Assembly: GCF_014842995.1 (NCBI RefSeq)
Contig: NZ_JACYXL010000008.1
Span: forward strand, 1 to 64,000
Direction: 5' to 3'
DNA length: 64,000 nucleotides
Origin: Rhodanobacter sp. 7MK24
GTDB lineage: Bacteria; Pseudomonadota; Gammaproteobacteria; Xanthomonadales; Rhodanobacteraceae
Shown: positions 20,706 to 29,458 of the stretch, piece after piece
Numbering within the stretch: position 1 is the stretch's first letter
How the letters are laid out: each line of letters begins with the position of its first letter
The notes under the pieces: model-generated
What the model was told of the DNA's origin: nothing
The model's input: the letters and a program-made list of their open reading frames with translations, nothing else
The model's database searches: none
Translations under genes and position numbers: made by a program

Positions 20706-21980
20706 CTACACCGATTCGGCGGTACCCAGCGCCTCGTTGGCAGGTTCTTCCAGATGCAGGCTCTGGCGCCGGCGCAGGCCGGGGAACATCGCCATCCACA
20801 GGCCGACCACCACCAGCGTGCCCAGGCCGCCGACCACCGCGGAGCCCACCGCGCCCAGCCAGGCGGCGAGCATGCCCGATTCGAATTCGCCGAGCTGGTT
20901 GGAAGTGTTGATGAAGATGGAGTTCACCGCATTGACCCGGCCGCGCATTGCGTCAGGTGTGTCCAGCTGTACCAGCGAGCCGCGGATCACCATGCTCACC
21001 ATGTCGAATGCGCCCAGCGCGAACAACGCGGCCAGCGACAGCCACAGCGTGCCGGAGATCGCGAACACCAGAGTGGCCACGCCGAAGCCTGCCACTGCGG
21101 CAAACATGGTCATGCCCACGCGTCGCTGCAGGTCGTGCTTCGCCAGCCACAGCGACATCAGCAGCGCACCCACTGCAGGTGCCGCGCGCAGCAAGCCCAG
21201 TCCCCACGGTCCGGTATGCAGGATGTCGCGCGCGAAGATCGGCAACAACGAAGTGACGCCGCCCAGCAGCACGGCGAACAGGTCCAGCGAGATCACGCCC
21301 AGCACGTCCTTGCGCTCGCGGATGAAGTGCACACCCGCGAACAGCGTCTTCAGCGTGGCTGGCTCGCGCTTCGGCGGCGCCTGCTCGTAGCGCAGCATGG
21401 CCATCATGCTGGCGGCGACCAGGTACAGCGCGGCGGCACTCAGATAGACCACGCCGGGACCCGCAACGTAGAGCAGGCCGCCCACGGCAGGGCCGAGGAT
21501 CATCGCCATCTGGAACGCCGAGCCGCTCACCGCCACCGCACGCGGCAGGATCGCCGGGGGCACCAGCGCCGGCAGCAGGGATTGCATCGACGGTGACTCG
21601 AAGGCCTTGGCCACGCCGATCACGAATACCAGCAGCAGGATGCCTGCTTCGTGGACGCGGCCCAGCAGGGTCAGCACGGCCAGCAGCACGATGGCCGTCC
21701 ACTCCACGATTTGTCCGATCAGCACCACGCGTCGCCGTTCGAACTGGTCGGCCACGTGCCCGGCCGGCAGCGCCAGCAACACCGAGGGGAAGAACTGCAC
21801 CAGGCCGATGAGGCCGAGATCGAAGGCACGTCCGGTGATCGCATAGATCTGCCAGCCCACCGCCACCGACAGCATCTGGAAGCCGAAGCCGGAGGCGATG
21901 CGTGCGCACCAGAACTGCACGAAGGCACGATGACGCAGCGGGGAATCCGCGGCAGCGGAAGGGAGTGTGGGGTTCGACAT
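20706..21980 (-). CDS. MFS exporter (MFS_3, EntS-like)
   Basis: 424 residues, 12 predicted spans, of the DHA3/MFS_3 branch (FVQFWCARIASGFGFQMLSVAVGWQIYAIT, then GLVQFFPSVLLALPAGHVAD, FERRRV). EntS and macrolide exporters belong to this branch. The DNA ends its N-half with AVAVSGSAFQMAMILGPAVGG and contains NAVNSIFINTSNQLGEFESG, both typical. Two nearby ATGs compete (21986, 21980); the second is chosen because AAGGA lies 5 bases before it. No siderophore genes are nearby, so the substrate is open. Confidence 0.85.
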   Translation of the reverse strand: MSNPTLPSAAADSPLRHRAFVQFWCARIASGFGFQMLSVAVGWQIYAITGRAFDLGLIGLVQFFPSVLLALPAGHVADQFERRRVVLIGQIVEWTAIVLLAVLTLLGRVHEAGILLLVFVIGVAKAFESPSMQSLLPALVPPAILPRAVAVSGSAFQMAMILGPAVGGLLYVAGPGVVYLSAAALYLVAASMMAMLRYEQAPPKREPATLKTLFAGVHFIRERKDVLGVISLDLFAVLLGGVTSLLPIFARDILHTGPWGLGLLRAAPAVGALLMSLWLAKHDLQRRVGMTMFAAVAGFGVATLVFAISGTLWLSLAALFALGAFDMVSMVIRGSLVQLDTPDAMRGRVNAVNSIFINTSNQLGEFESGMLAAWLGAVGSAVVGGLGTLVVVGLWMAMFPGLRRRQSLHLEEPANEALGTAESV

Positions 21981-22126
21981 GGGCATCCTTGGGGTGCGCG
22001 CATTGTAGCCGCGCCGCCTGCGCCGGCAGCCGGCGCGGCTTGACGTCGCCATGCCGCGGATTTGATCCGGGCTTTCCCCGCACGCGGCTACCGTGGGAGC
22101 GGCCTTCCCCGAGGAGATATGTACCG

Positions 22127-22564
22127 ATGGGCAGGTCCGCCAGGCATGTCTATTCCGATCCGGCCGCCGTAGCGGCACTTCAAGCGATAGCGAGCAAGCT
22201 TTCCGCCAATGGGCACGTGCGCCTGACGCTGAAAGACGGCGGCATCTGCGAAGGCGTGATCGCGGAACGTGCCAGCGCGCAGGTCTATTTCGACCCTGCC
22301 GAGCAACACCTGGGCATCGACGGCGGGCTGTGGCTGGAGCGGCCCGACGAACCCGGCTGGCACTGTTGGATGTGGCTGGACGAGATCGCCAGCGTGGAGC
22401 ATCTCGACTTCCACGCTGGACAGCGAAAACCGAGCGGGTTCGCGTGCTACGTCCGCAACTGGGTGAAACCATCCGGGCTCCAGTTCTCGCTGCCGACGCC
22501 GTGGTGCACGAAGAACAGGCCGTCCGGGTCGTACTTGCGCTTCGCCGCGGCGAGGCGCGGATAG
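22127..22564 (+). CDS. DUF3247 family protein
   Basis: 145 residues. The N-terminal about 95 residues match the DUF3247 family of Xanthomonadales (ARHVYSDPAAVAALQAI, GHVRLTLKDGG, WLDEIASVEHLD). The family normally ends near residue 100; here the frame runs about 40 residues further into DNA that codes on the other strand for the end of the FAD oxidase gene, so the 3' end overlaps it by 118 bases. GAGGAG lies 10 bases before the ATG. Function unknown. Confidence 0.75.
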   Translation: MGRSARHVYSDPAAVAALQAIASKLSANGHVRLTLKDGGICEGVIAERASAQVYFDPAEQHLGIDGGLWLERPDEPGWHCWMWLDEIASVEHLDFHAGQRKPSGFACYVRNWVKPSGLQFSLPTPWCTKNRPSGSYLRFAAARRG

Positions 22565-24255
22565 TTACTGCCCCAGAAGCCCTGCTGCCAGTCATGCAGG
22601 AAGTAGTCGCTTTCCGAGACGTAGGAGCCCGCATCCGGCGCTACGGCGCGCAACGCGGCCATCGTATGTTCGATGGCTGTGGCATCGCGCCGCGCCCTGG
22701 CCAGGTCGGGCTTCCCGCCCGGCATGCCGGGAAAGGCGGGATCGCCGCCATTGGCACTGATCGCGAGGGCGAAGGCGTCAAGCACCTGTGGATGCGTGGC
22801 GGTGTCGCGGGCGCGGGCGATCACGTCCGCCGGCGCGCCAGCCAGGCCCTTGTTGAGATGCAGTGAGACGCCGAAGTGCCGCGCAGCCTCGAACAAAGCA
22901 TCCACCAACGGCGTCTGCCGTCCCGGTTGCAGTAGCGAAGCCGGCAGCCACGCGGACTGGTAGCCATAGATAAACCAGCCCGCCTGGTCGCGGTCGCCGG
23001 CCCACGCGAAGTGGTGGCGGGGCGCATCCGGCCGGTCGTCCGGCACGATGGCGTCCGGTAGGTGCTTGCGCAGGAATTCGACGTCCCAGAGATGCCGGGC
23101 CGGTGCCGCCAGCGCCTCGAATGGCTTGGTGACGCGGCAATCCCTGCGGGCCTGTACCCAGGCCAGGAAGGGTGCCCAGGTCTGTTCTGCCTGCTGCTTG
23201 GTGAGGTCTTGGAACATCATGGAAACTTCGAAGGTGTCGCCACCGTAGAATTTCAGCTGCTCGCCCCAGTGCGGATTGAACAGCGCGCGTTGATAGAAGC
23301 TCACCGCCTCGGCGATCAAGGCGCGGTAAGCCGCGTCCGAGCTGGCCTTGATGGTGAGGTTGACCGCGCCGAAGAACTCGGGCAGCTCGAAGGTGCGCAG
23401 GGTCAGTCGCGTGACGACGCCAAGGCTGCCGCCGCCGCCGCCCTTGAGACCCCAGAACAGCTCCGGGTTCGTGCGGGCATTGGCGATGCGCACCTCGCCG
23501 TCGGCGGTAACGACTTCGGCTTCCAGCAGGTTGGACGCCGCGGTGCCCCAGCGCTTCGACAGGCTGCCGAAGCCGCCACTCTGCACCAGCCCGGCCACGC
23601 CCACTGTGGTGCAGCCGCCGCCCTGTACGTAACGGCCACCCCGGGTGGTCACGGCGCTGTAGGCGTCGATCCACATGGCGCCCGCCTGCACGCTCACCGC
23701 CGCCTGCGGTGCCACGAAGCCGGCGCAGCCTTGCGGCACGAAGGCATCGTGCAGGCTCACCTGGTTCATGTGGCGCGTCCACACCAGCAACGAATCCGGT
23801 GCGTCCGAGGTGCCCTGGTAGCTGTGGCCGCCGCCTTTTACCACCAGCCGTAGGTGGTGCCGGCGCGCGAAGTCGACGGCGGCGACCACGTCGGCCGCGC
23901 TCTCCGCCGCCACTGCGTAGGCGCTGGGTTGGGAGGTCCATGCGTTGGCCCAGCCGCTGGTCTGGGTCAGTGCCGGGTTGTCGCCCACCGCGAACGGGTT
24001 GTCCAGTTGCTTGAGTGTCTGCGACGCCTCGCCATGGGCGAACGGTGGCTCCAGCTTCAGCAACCGGCCACCGACCTGCCGCTTCAGTTGCTCCCATTCC
24101 GTGGCCGTGGGCCAGCCTGGCTGGCCCGGACGTACCCGCGAGCGCAAGGTGGTCGCGAGAGCACCGGCGCCGCGCGCCAGGCTCGTGCCGCTGCGCATAA
24201 GCAAGGGCAGCAGGGGAAGGGTGGCGGCAGCCTTCAGCAAGTCGCGCCTTTTCAT
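22447..24255 (-). CDS. Tat-exported FAD-binding oxidase (BBE-like, bicovalent flavin)
   Basis: 602 residues. The N-terminus MKRRDLLKAAATLPLLPLLM is a twin-arginine signal. The FAD_binding_4 domain carries GGGHSYQG, with His144 as the probable 8-alpha-histidyl site, and GGGCTTVGVAGLVQSGGFG, with Cys215 at the position of the 6-S-cysteinyl link, so FAD may be bound by both. The C-terminus GLFFVHHGVGSENWSPDGF is the BBE domain signature. These enzymes oxidise sugars, alkaloids or phenolic compounds with O2; the substrate is not evident. GGAG precedes the ATG at 24255. The insert between about 250 and 500 is typical of the larger bacterial members. Confidence 0.88.
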   Translation of the reverse strand: MKRRDLLKAAATLPLLPLLMRSGTSLARGAGALATTLRSRVRPGQPGWPTATEWEQLKRQVGGRLLKLEPPFAHGEASQTLKQLDNPFAVGDNPALTQTSGWANAWTSQPSAYAVAAESAADVVAAVDFARRHHLRLVVKGGGHSYQGTSDAPDSLLVWTRHMNQVSLHDAFVPQGCAGFVAPQAAVSVQAGAMWIDAYSAVTTRGGRYVQGGGCTTVGVAGLVQSGGFGSLSKRWGTAASNLLEAEVVTADGEVRIANARTNPELFWGLKGGGGGSLGVVTRLTLRTFELPEFFGAVNLTIKASSDAAYRALIAEAVSFYQRALFNPHWGEQLKFYGGDTFEVSMMFQDLTKQQAEQTWAPFLAWVQARRDCRVTKPFEALAAPARHLWDVEFLRKHLPDAIVPDDRPDAPRHHFAWAGDRDQAGWFIYGYQSAWLPASLLQPGRQTPLVDALFEAARHFGVSLHLNKGLAGAPADVIARARDTATHPQVLDAFALAISANGGDPAFPGMPGGKPDLARARRDATAIEHTMAALRAVAPDAGSYVSESDYFLHDWQQGFWGSNYPRLAAAKRKYDPDGLFFVHHGVGSENWSPDGFTQLRT

Positions 24256-24412
24256 CGTATCGCTCCGGACGGGATGGACAGTGGCCAGCATGGGCCCGCA
24301 CCACTGCCAATCCCAGCGCGCGGTGACGGATCGTGGGCGGCCAGGGACGAACTGACTTCGACGCGGGACGGGGCGCATGGGGATTCCGCCGCGGCCACGT
24401 AGAATCGCCGGG

Positions 24413-25291
24413 ATGAACGAGCAGGCGGATGTCGGATACAGGGATTTTCAGCGTTGGCCCACCTCGGTCGAGGTGGCCTTCTGGGTAGCACTGTTCGCTC
24501 TCAATACGGTGTTCAACTGCATCGTTGCGCAGATCGACGATGCCCGCACGGCAGCCTGGGAGCCATGGGTGAGGGAATCGAGCAGCGCGCTGCTGGTCCT
24601 GCTGCTGATTCCCTTCGTCAAGGCGGCGGAGCGGCGCTGCCCATTCCGCTTCGATACGTGGCGCCACAGCCTGCCGTGGCATCTGCTGGCCAGCGTGGCG
24701 TTCAGCCTGGTGCACGTGGCCGGCATGGTCGGGCTGCGCAAGCTGGCTTACGGAATGGCCGGGCATCACTACCATTTCGGCGCGTGGTGGCCGAACTTCG
24801 GCTACGAGTATCTGAAGGACATCCGCAGCTATTTCACCATCGTCGCGCTGATCTGCCTGTCGCGGCTGTGGTTGCTGCGCCAGCAAGGCGAGGCGAAGCT
24901 GCTGGCCGAACCGGATGATGGGCCGCCGGTGGAGCCGGTCGAGCGGCCGGTACGTTTCCTGGTGCGCAAGCTGGGCAAGGAGTTCCTGCTCAACGCCAGC
25001 GAGATCGAGTGGCTGCAGGCCGCGGGCAACTACGTGAACCTGCACGTGCGCGGGCGCGACTATCCGTTGCGCAGCACCATGGCCGGCATCGAGGCGCGGC
25101 TGGACCCGGCGCGTTTCCTGCGCGTGCATCGCGGCTACTTCGTCAACCTCGACTACCTTGCCGAGATCGAGCCGTTGGAAAGCGGCGATGCGCGCCTGCG
25201 CCTGCGCGACGGCACGGCAGTTCCGTGCAGCCGCCGTTATCGCGCGGCCCTGCGCGAACGCTATGGCGGGCAGCCCGCCATGGGCGAATGA
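24413..25291 (+). CDS. Membrane-bound LytTR-type transcription regulator
   Basis: 292 residues. The N-half has four hydrophobic segments (VEVAFWVALFALNTVFNCIV, SALLVLLLIPFVKA, HLLASVAFSLVHVAGMVGL, YFTIVALICLSRLWLL). The C-half (about 185-285) is a LytTR DNA-binding domain: LLNASEIEWLQAAGNYVNLHV, RSTMAGIEARLDPARFLRVHRGYFVNLDYL. Such one-component membrane regulators often control adjacent genes. It is divergent from the FAD oxidase gene (157 bases between), which makes that gene a candidate target. Confidence 0.87.
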   Translation: MNEQADVGYRDFQRWPTSVEVAFWVALFALNTVFNCIVAQIDDARTAAWEPWVRESSSALLVLLLIPFVKAAERRCPFRFDTWRHSLPWHLLASVAFSLVHVAGMVGLRKLAYGMAGHHYHFGAWWPNFGYEYLKDIRSYFTIVALICLSRLWLLRQQGEAKLLAEPDDGPPVEPVERPVRFLVRKLGKEFLLNASEIEWLQAAGNYVNLHVRGRDYPLRSTMAGIEARLDPARFLRVHRGYFVNLDYLAEIEPLESGDARLRLRDGTAVPCSRRYRAALRERYGGQPAMGE

Positions 25292-25353
25292 GCTTGCGTC
25301 GCGGCTCGGGATCGTTCCAAGCTAACCGCTGGTTCCGCTCCGGATGTTCGCCG

Positions 25354-26094
25354 ATGCTCCCTGCGCCGTTTCGCTCCCGCTACGCACTCGCCGCCCTTGC
25401 CGGCACCTTGATCCTCGCGGGTTGTTCGCAGGGCGCGCCCGCGCCCGCGCCGGACGCCGCGCAACAGCAAGCGCAGGCGCAAGCCGACGAGGCGTCGCGC
25501 AACCTCGACACCTATCGCCAGTTGTTGCGCATACACAACGACCAGATGGCGGTGTCGATGGGCGAGGACATCGTGCAGCGCTTCCCCGGCAGTGCGGCGG
25601 CGAAGGAAGTGCAACAGACCCTGCCCGACATCGAGAAGCGCTGGAAGGAGAACAGCGAAAAGGCGCGCCTCGCTGCGCTGTGGCAATACCAGGTGGCGCC
25701 GATGGAAGGCGGCACCCAGTCCACCGCGGCTATCTACGAGAGCCAGCCCGCCGACGTGCGCGTGCGGCTGGTGCTGCGCCGGCACACCAGTTGGGGCCAG
25801 AGTGCCTTCCTGTACAGCGACGCCCACGGATTCGTCTGCAAGGGCGATTGCACCATCGCCGCGAAGTTCGACGACAAGCCGCACCCGATCAAGGCCTTTG
25901 CGCCGCCCACGGGTGAGCCGGCGCTGATGATCCGCGACGACAAGGGTTTCATCGCCCTGCTGGAGAAGTCGAAAAAGATCAGCCTGCCCGTCACCATGCA
26001 GGACGGCGAGAAGAAGGTGGAGCTGGTCTACGAGGTGGGCGGCTTCGTGTCCGGCCAGTGGCAGGCGCTGTCGAAGAAGGGGAGCAAGAAATAG
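25354..26094 (+). CDS. Predicted lipoprotein, unknown function
   Basis: 246 residues. The signal sequence ends in the lipobox LILAGCSQG, so Cys22-24 is the likely lipidated residue. A Pro/Ala/Gln-rich linker and a helical segment (LDTYRQLLRIHNDQMAVSMGEDIVQRFPGSAAAKEVQQT) come next, then a beta-rich domain with a Cys pair (FVCKGDCTI). The helical part resembles tetratricopeptide-like outer-membrane lipoproteins. No name is assigned. It starts 62 bases after the LytTR gene. Confidence 0.8.
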   Translation: MLPAPFRSRYALAALAGTLILAGCSQGAPAPAPDAAQQQAQAQADEASRNLDTYRQLLRIHNDQMAVSMGEDIVQRFPGSAAAKEVQQTLPDIEKRWKENSEKARLAALWQYQVAPMEGGTQSTAAIYESQPADVRVRLVLRRHTSWGQSAFLYSDAHGFVCKGDCTIAAKFDDKPHPIKAFAPPTGEPALMIRDDKGFIALLEKSKKISLPVTMQDGEKKVELVYEVGGFVSGQWQALSKKGSKK

Positions 26095-26156
26095 CGTTGG
26101 TGCACCGGCTTGCCATTCGTGCGTTCCAATGCGCATCGAAGAAAGGAGACGCAGCC

Positions 26157-26609
26157 ATGTTCCGCACAGCCTCGTGGGTGGTCGTTGTGTTGGCGATGGC
26201 AATGAGCGCCTGCTCCAGCGTGCCGTATGCGCAGCGGGTGGCCCAACGCCAAGCCGCCTACGCGGCCGCCGCCGGTGCGCCGGTACGCAGCTTTCATTTC
26301 TACGAGCTGTACTCGTGGGAGCCGTTGAGCGACGGCCAGTTGGCCGTCTATACGCAGGCCAACCGTGCGTGGCTGCTGGACGTGGGCACGTGCCCGAACC
26401 TGGAATTCGCGAACGCCATCGGGCTCACTTCCTTCGCCAACGAAGTGTCGATGAACTTCGACAAGGTGCTTACCGGTCGCGGCTATCCGCCGTGTTTCAT
26501 CACGAAGATTCGTCCGGTCGACGTCGCCAGGCTGAAGCTGGAGCAGCAGGCGCAGCGCAAGATCGACGCAGAGTCGCGGGAACAGGACTCCGTGCCCGCC
26601 GGCCGTTGA
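26157..26609 (+). CDS. DUF6491-like lipoprotein
   Basis: 150 residues. A short lipoprotein signal ends at MAMSACSSV. The mature part (PVRSFHFYELYSWEPLSDGQLAVYTQANRAWLL, TCPNLEFANAIGLTS, CFITKIRPVDVARLK) resembles the DUF6491 family of small Xanthomonadales proteins, with its two conserved cysteines. Function unknown. AAAGGAG lies 8 bases before the ATG. Confidence 0.72.
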   Translation: MFRTASWVVVVLAMAMSACSSVPYAQRVAQRQAAYAAAAGAPVRSFHFYELYSWEPLSDGQLAVYTQANRAWLLDVGTCPNLEFANAIGLTSFANEVSMNFDKVLTGRGYPPCFITKIRPVDVARLKLEQQAQRKIDAESREQDSVPAGR

Positions 26610-26616
26610 AGCCGGT

Positions 26617-27030
26617 TCAGCGCACCACCGTCACAGGCACGTGCGCGCCTGCCAGCACGTTGTCGGAAACCGAGCCGACCAGCCAGCGCGCCAGCGCGCC
26701 GCGTTCGGTGTGACCGATCACGATATGGTCGATGTCGTGCTGGGCGACCTGACTGAGCAATACGTCGCCGGGACTGCCATGGGTGAGTTCGATGTCGACG
26801 AGACGAGCGGTGTCGGGATCGAGCGCGACCAGCTCGTCGTTGAGCTCTTGCGCACGCTGGGTGCCGCTGTCGGTCATCATCAGGGCGCAAGTATCGCCGC
26901 CTTCAGCCACCTGCAGCACTGACACCACGCGCACCCGGCCGCCGCCGCAGCGCGCGAGTTCCATCGCGAACGCGAAGGCGCGCCGGGCGGCATCCGAGCC
27001 GTCGTAACCGACCAGCGAATACTTGGGCAT
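26617..27030 (-). CDS. Universal stress protein (UspA family)
   Basis: 137 residues, a single Usp domain: start KYSLVGYDGSDAARRAF, end GSVSDNVLAGAHVPVTVVR. The ATP-binding motif of the ATP-type family is G2xG9xG(S/T). Here it reads GHTERGALARWLVGS, so the second Gly is replaced by Glu, although other glycines are close by. ATP binding is therefore uncertain. It is convergent with the DUF6491-like gene (7 bases apart). Confidence 0.88.
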   Translation of the reverse strand: MPKYSLVGYDGSDAARRAFAFAMELARCGGGRVRVVSVLQVAEGGDTCALMMTDSGTQRAQELNDELVALDPDTARLVDIELTHGSPGDVLLSQVAQHDIDHIVIGHTERGALARWLVGSVSDNVLAGAHVPVTVVR

Positions 27031-27216
27031 GCCTACTCCCGCCGCGGCGAAGCCGTGTCAGGCGCAGTGTGGATCCCGTTGTGTTAGCGAAACATCAAAA
27101 TGAACGAAAGCGCGCGAGGCTCACGCCCCCATCACGATGCTGCGGTGACGCTGGATCACGCGTTCCCGCCAAAGGTTTGGCCGGGCGCAACAAGCTCGCA
27201 AACTGAGGAGACGACA

Positions 27217-27675
27217 ATGAGCAAGCGTACTCTCGCCTTGGCCGCCGCCCTGTTGCTGGGTACGGGCACTTTGGCAATCGTGCCGGCCATGCCAGCCCAT
27301 GCTGCAGAGGCGAACCTGAAATGCCACCTCGATTTCAGCCTGTCGGGTTGGTCGGCCATCTACAAGCACGCCGAAGGCAGCGGTACCGTGCGCTGCGACA
27401 ACGGCCAGCAGGCGGCGGTGAAAATCTCGATCGTGGGCGGTGGCCTCACCGCCGGCAAATACCGCATCGACCATGGCACCGGAGACATCACGCATGTGCG
27501 CGACCTCGACGATGTATTTGGCGGGTACGTGCAGGCCGGTGCCGAGGCCGGCGTGGTGAAGAGCGGCACCGTGCAGGTGTTGACCAAGGGCACTACTTCG
27601 CTGGCGCTGGCCGGCCATGGCGAAGGCATCAACCTTGGCGTGTCGGTGGGACGGTTCACCATCAGCCGTCCCTGA
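27217..27675 (+). CDS. Exported protein of unknown function
   Basis: 152 residues. It has a signal peptide (MSKRTLALAAALLLGTGTLAIVPAMPAHA). The mature protein is a small Gly-rich beta domain (LKCHLDFSLSGWSAIYKHAEGSGTVRCDNGQ, with two Cys likely disulfide-bonded, and SLALAGHGEGINLGVSVGRFTI). Similar proteins are common in Proteobacteria but I cannot name the family. GAGGAG lies 7 bases before the start. A long hairpin follows at 27691. Confidence 0.78.
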   Translation: MSKRTLALAAALLLGTGTLAIVPAMPAHAAEANLKCHLDFSLSGWSAIYKHAEGSGTVRCDNGQQAAVKISIVGGGLTAGKYRIDHGTGDITHVRDLDDVFGGYVQAGAEAGVVKSGTVQVLTKGTTSLALAGHGEGINLGVSVGRFTISRP

Positions 27676-27690
27676 GCGATCAGGTCAACC

Positions 27691-27730
27691 GTACAAGCGA
27701 AGGGCGCCCCATGGCGCCCTTCGCTTGTAC
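27691..27730 (+). terminator. 18-bp perfect hairpin, probable terminator
   Basis: Bases 27691-27708 pair perfectly with 27713-27730 around a 4-base loop (CCAT). It lies 16 bases after the preceding stop and 42 before the peroxiredoxin start. No T-run follows the stem; the right arm itself contains CTT and CTTGT. Confidence 0.6.
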
Positions 27731-27771
27731 AGCGGCGTACACTGGGGAGTGCCATTCCACGGAGTACCGCG

Positions 27772-28314
27772 ATGCGCCGCCTTTCAGTGTTGTTCGCCTT
27801 GACTTTGCTGTGCGGCCTGCTCGTCGCTCCCGCCTTTGCCGACGACGCGTTGCCGCAGGCCGGTACCGCCGCGCCGACCTTCCGCCTGCAGGACCAGAAC
27901 GGTCATTGGCACAGCCCCGCCGATTACCACGGCCACTGGCTCGTCCTGTATTTCTATCCCAAGGATTTCACGCCCGGCTGCACTACCGAGGTCTGCACTT
28001 TCCGCGACGACGTCGCCAAACTGCGGCAGGCAGGTGCGTCGGTGGTGGGCGTAAGCCTGGACGACGTGAAGTCGCATGCGGATTTTGCCGCCAAGTACCA
28101 CGTGCCGTTCCCGCTGCTCGCCGACTCGGATCGCAAGACGGCCTCCGAATATGGCGTGCTCGGCAGCATGGTGGGCATGCACTACGCCAAGCGCACCACC
28201 TTCCTGATCGACCCGCAGGGCAAGATCGCCAAGGTCTACGTCGATGTGGATCCCAAGGCGAATTCCGGCCAGGTGCTGGCCGACCTCGCCGGCCTGCAGA
28301 AGGCAACTCCCTGA
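27772..28314 (+). CDS. Periplasmic atypical 2-Cys peroxiredoxin (Bcp/PrxQ-type)
   Basis: 180 residues. A signal peptide (MRRLSVLFALTLLCGLLVAPAFA) precedes an AhpC/TSA domain. The active site is FYPKDFTPGCTTEVCTFRDD: peroxidatic Cys70 and resolving Cys75, five residues apart as in PrxQ/Bcp. It reduces peroxides, with electrons likely from periplasmic thioredoxin-like proteins. Most Bcp proteins are cytosolic, so the export signal is worth noting. The stop overlaps the next start (TGATG). Confidence 0.88.
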   Translation: MRRLSVLFALTLLCGLLVAPAFADDALPQAGTAAPTFRLQDQNGHWHSPADYHGHWLVLYFYPKDFTPGCTTEVCTFRDDVAKLRQAGASVVGVSLDDVKSHADFAAKYHVPFPLLADSDRKTASEYGVLGSMVGMHYAKRTTFLIDPQGKIAKVYVDVDPKANSGQVLADLAGLQKATP

Positions 28315-28862
28315 TGGCGGTGACGGTACGGGCCGAGGCAGGTCTAGCTCCGCGAAGCTTCGCATTTTGGCGTGTCATGGTCTGGCTGGTGTTGCTGCTG
28401 GCAGCGTTTGGCTGCGTGGTGAATCTTGGCCACGCCCAGTTGCTCTGGGCGCAGCGGGCGAATCTGTCGCCTGCGGACAGTCTCGCGATGCACCGCATGC
28501 TCGCCTGGGACATCGGCTATTTCGTGGCTGCCTTCGTGCTGATCGTGCTGTGTGCCGGTTGCATCCTGCGCCAGGGTTGGGCGCGAATACCGCTGCGCGC
28601 GGCTTGCGGCGCGCTGGTGCTGTGGGCGCTGGCCAGCGCCCACAGCATGATGCTGGCGCAGTGGCCGCAGTTCGAGCACTCGAGTGCCGACGCGCTGGCC
28701 CAGTTCGGCCACGATGCCCTCCTTAGCCAGGCCGTAGTGCATGCGCGGCGCGTCTACCGCATGACGCTGGTGTTGAAGGCCGCTGCGATCCCCGTGCTGC
28801 TGTGGCTGACGTGGCAATTGGGACTGCCGGTAGTGCGCGGACAGTTCCGCCGTCGCCGTTGA
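28314..28862 (+). CDS. Three- to four-span membrane protein, unknown
   Basis: 182 residues. Hydrophobic spans: WRVMVWLVLLLAAFGCVVNL, IGYFVAAFVLIVLCAGCIL, IPLRAACGALVLWALASAH, and AAIPVLLWLTWQLGLPVV, ending in a basic tail RGQFRRRR. It is translationally coupled to the peroxiredoxin by TGATG, so a related role is possible. No family recognised. Confidence 0.72.
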   Translation: MAVTVRAEAGLAPRSFAFWRVMVWLVLLLAAFGCVVNLGHAQLLWAQRANLSPADSLAMHRMLAWDIGYFVAAFVLIVLCAGCILRQGWARIPLRAACGALVLWALASAHSMMLAQWPQFEHSSADALAQFGHDALLSQAVVHARRVYRMTLVLKAAAIPVLLWLTWQLGLPVVRGQFRRRR

Positions 28863-29458
28863 GCAAGGGCAACTGGTTGGAGCGGATGCATTGCTGAATG
28901 GACCGGGCTCCGTGTATGGCGCTTATGGCCTGTTCAATATCTCCAATCCAGCCGTCCCCAGCCAGAGGCTTTGCGTTGTCCTAAGGAACGAGGCGTTTTC
29001 GTTTCCCTGCCGACGCCCAAGTCACCTCCCTTGGCTGACCCGCGCCACCGCAGGAGCAGCGGCACGACGAGGCCGACCCGATGGGCGCAGAACGGGCTGC
29101 CCGAGTCAAAGGGAGGTAGTCCAGAGAAGTAGACGGCCTGGTTCAACCCGCCGGGACTACCAGCAGGCCGTATCGAGGGTTTGGGAGCAACTCCCGCCGA
29201 TGGGATGGACACGGCAGCTACTCCGCGTCGTATCCGGAAACCGAGGGTGTCCAACTTGGCCATGCCAGCGGCCGTTGCCTGTTCGAGCCATAGGGAGATG
29301 GTGGACAGGCCCTTACAGCCCTGCGTGGGTTGGCATCCGTGCGCTGCATGGAAAGCGCCCCATTTGCAGGGTGTTTCCGTGGCGGCGTTGCCTATGTTCA
29401 GCAGGGGTTGCTCCGGCGGAAGGTATCGCTGCGCCATCGTGTTCCTGGAATTTCCCCG
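28863..29458. other. 596-base gap with a degenerate repeat-like block
   Basis: No convincing gene. Bases about 29010-29135 hold an imperfect inverted pair, AAGTCACCTCCCTT ... AAAGGGAGGTAGT, followed by CCAGAGAAGTAG. This arrangement (CTTC/CTCC arm, GC-rich middle with GCAGGAGC, complementary arm, then CCAGAGAA) mirrors the much better preserved hairpin at 59430-59497. The rest is unassigned; the end holds the leader of the DUF2884-like gene. Confidence 0.45.
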
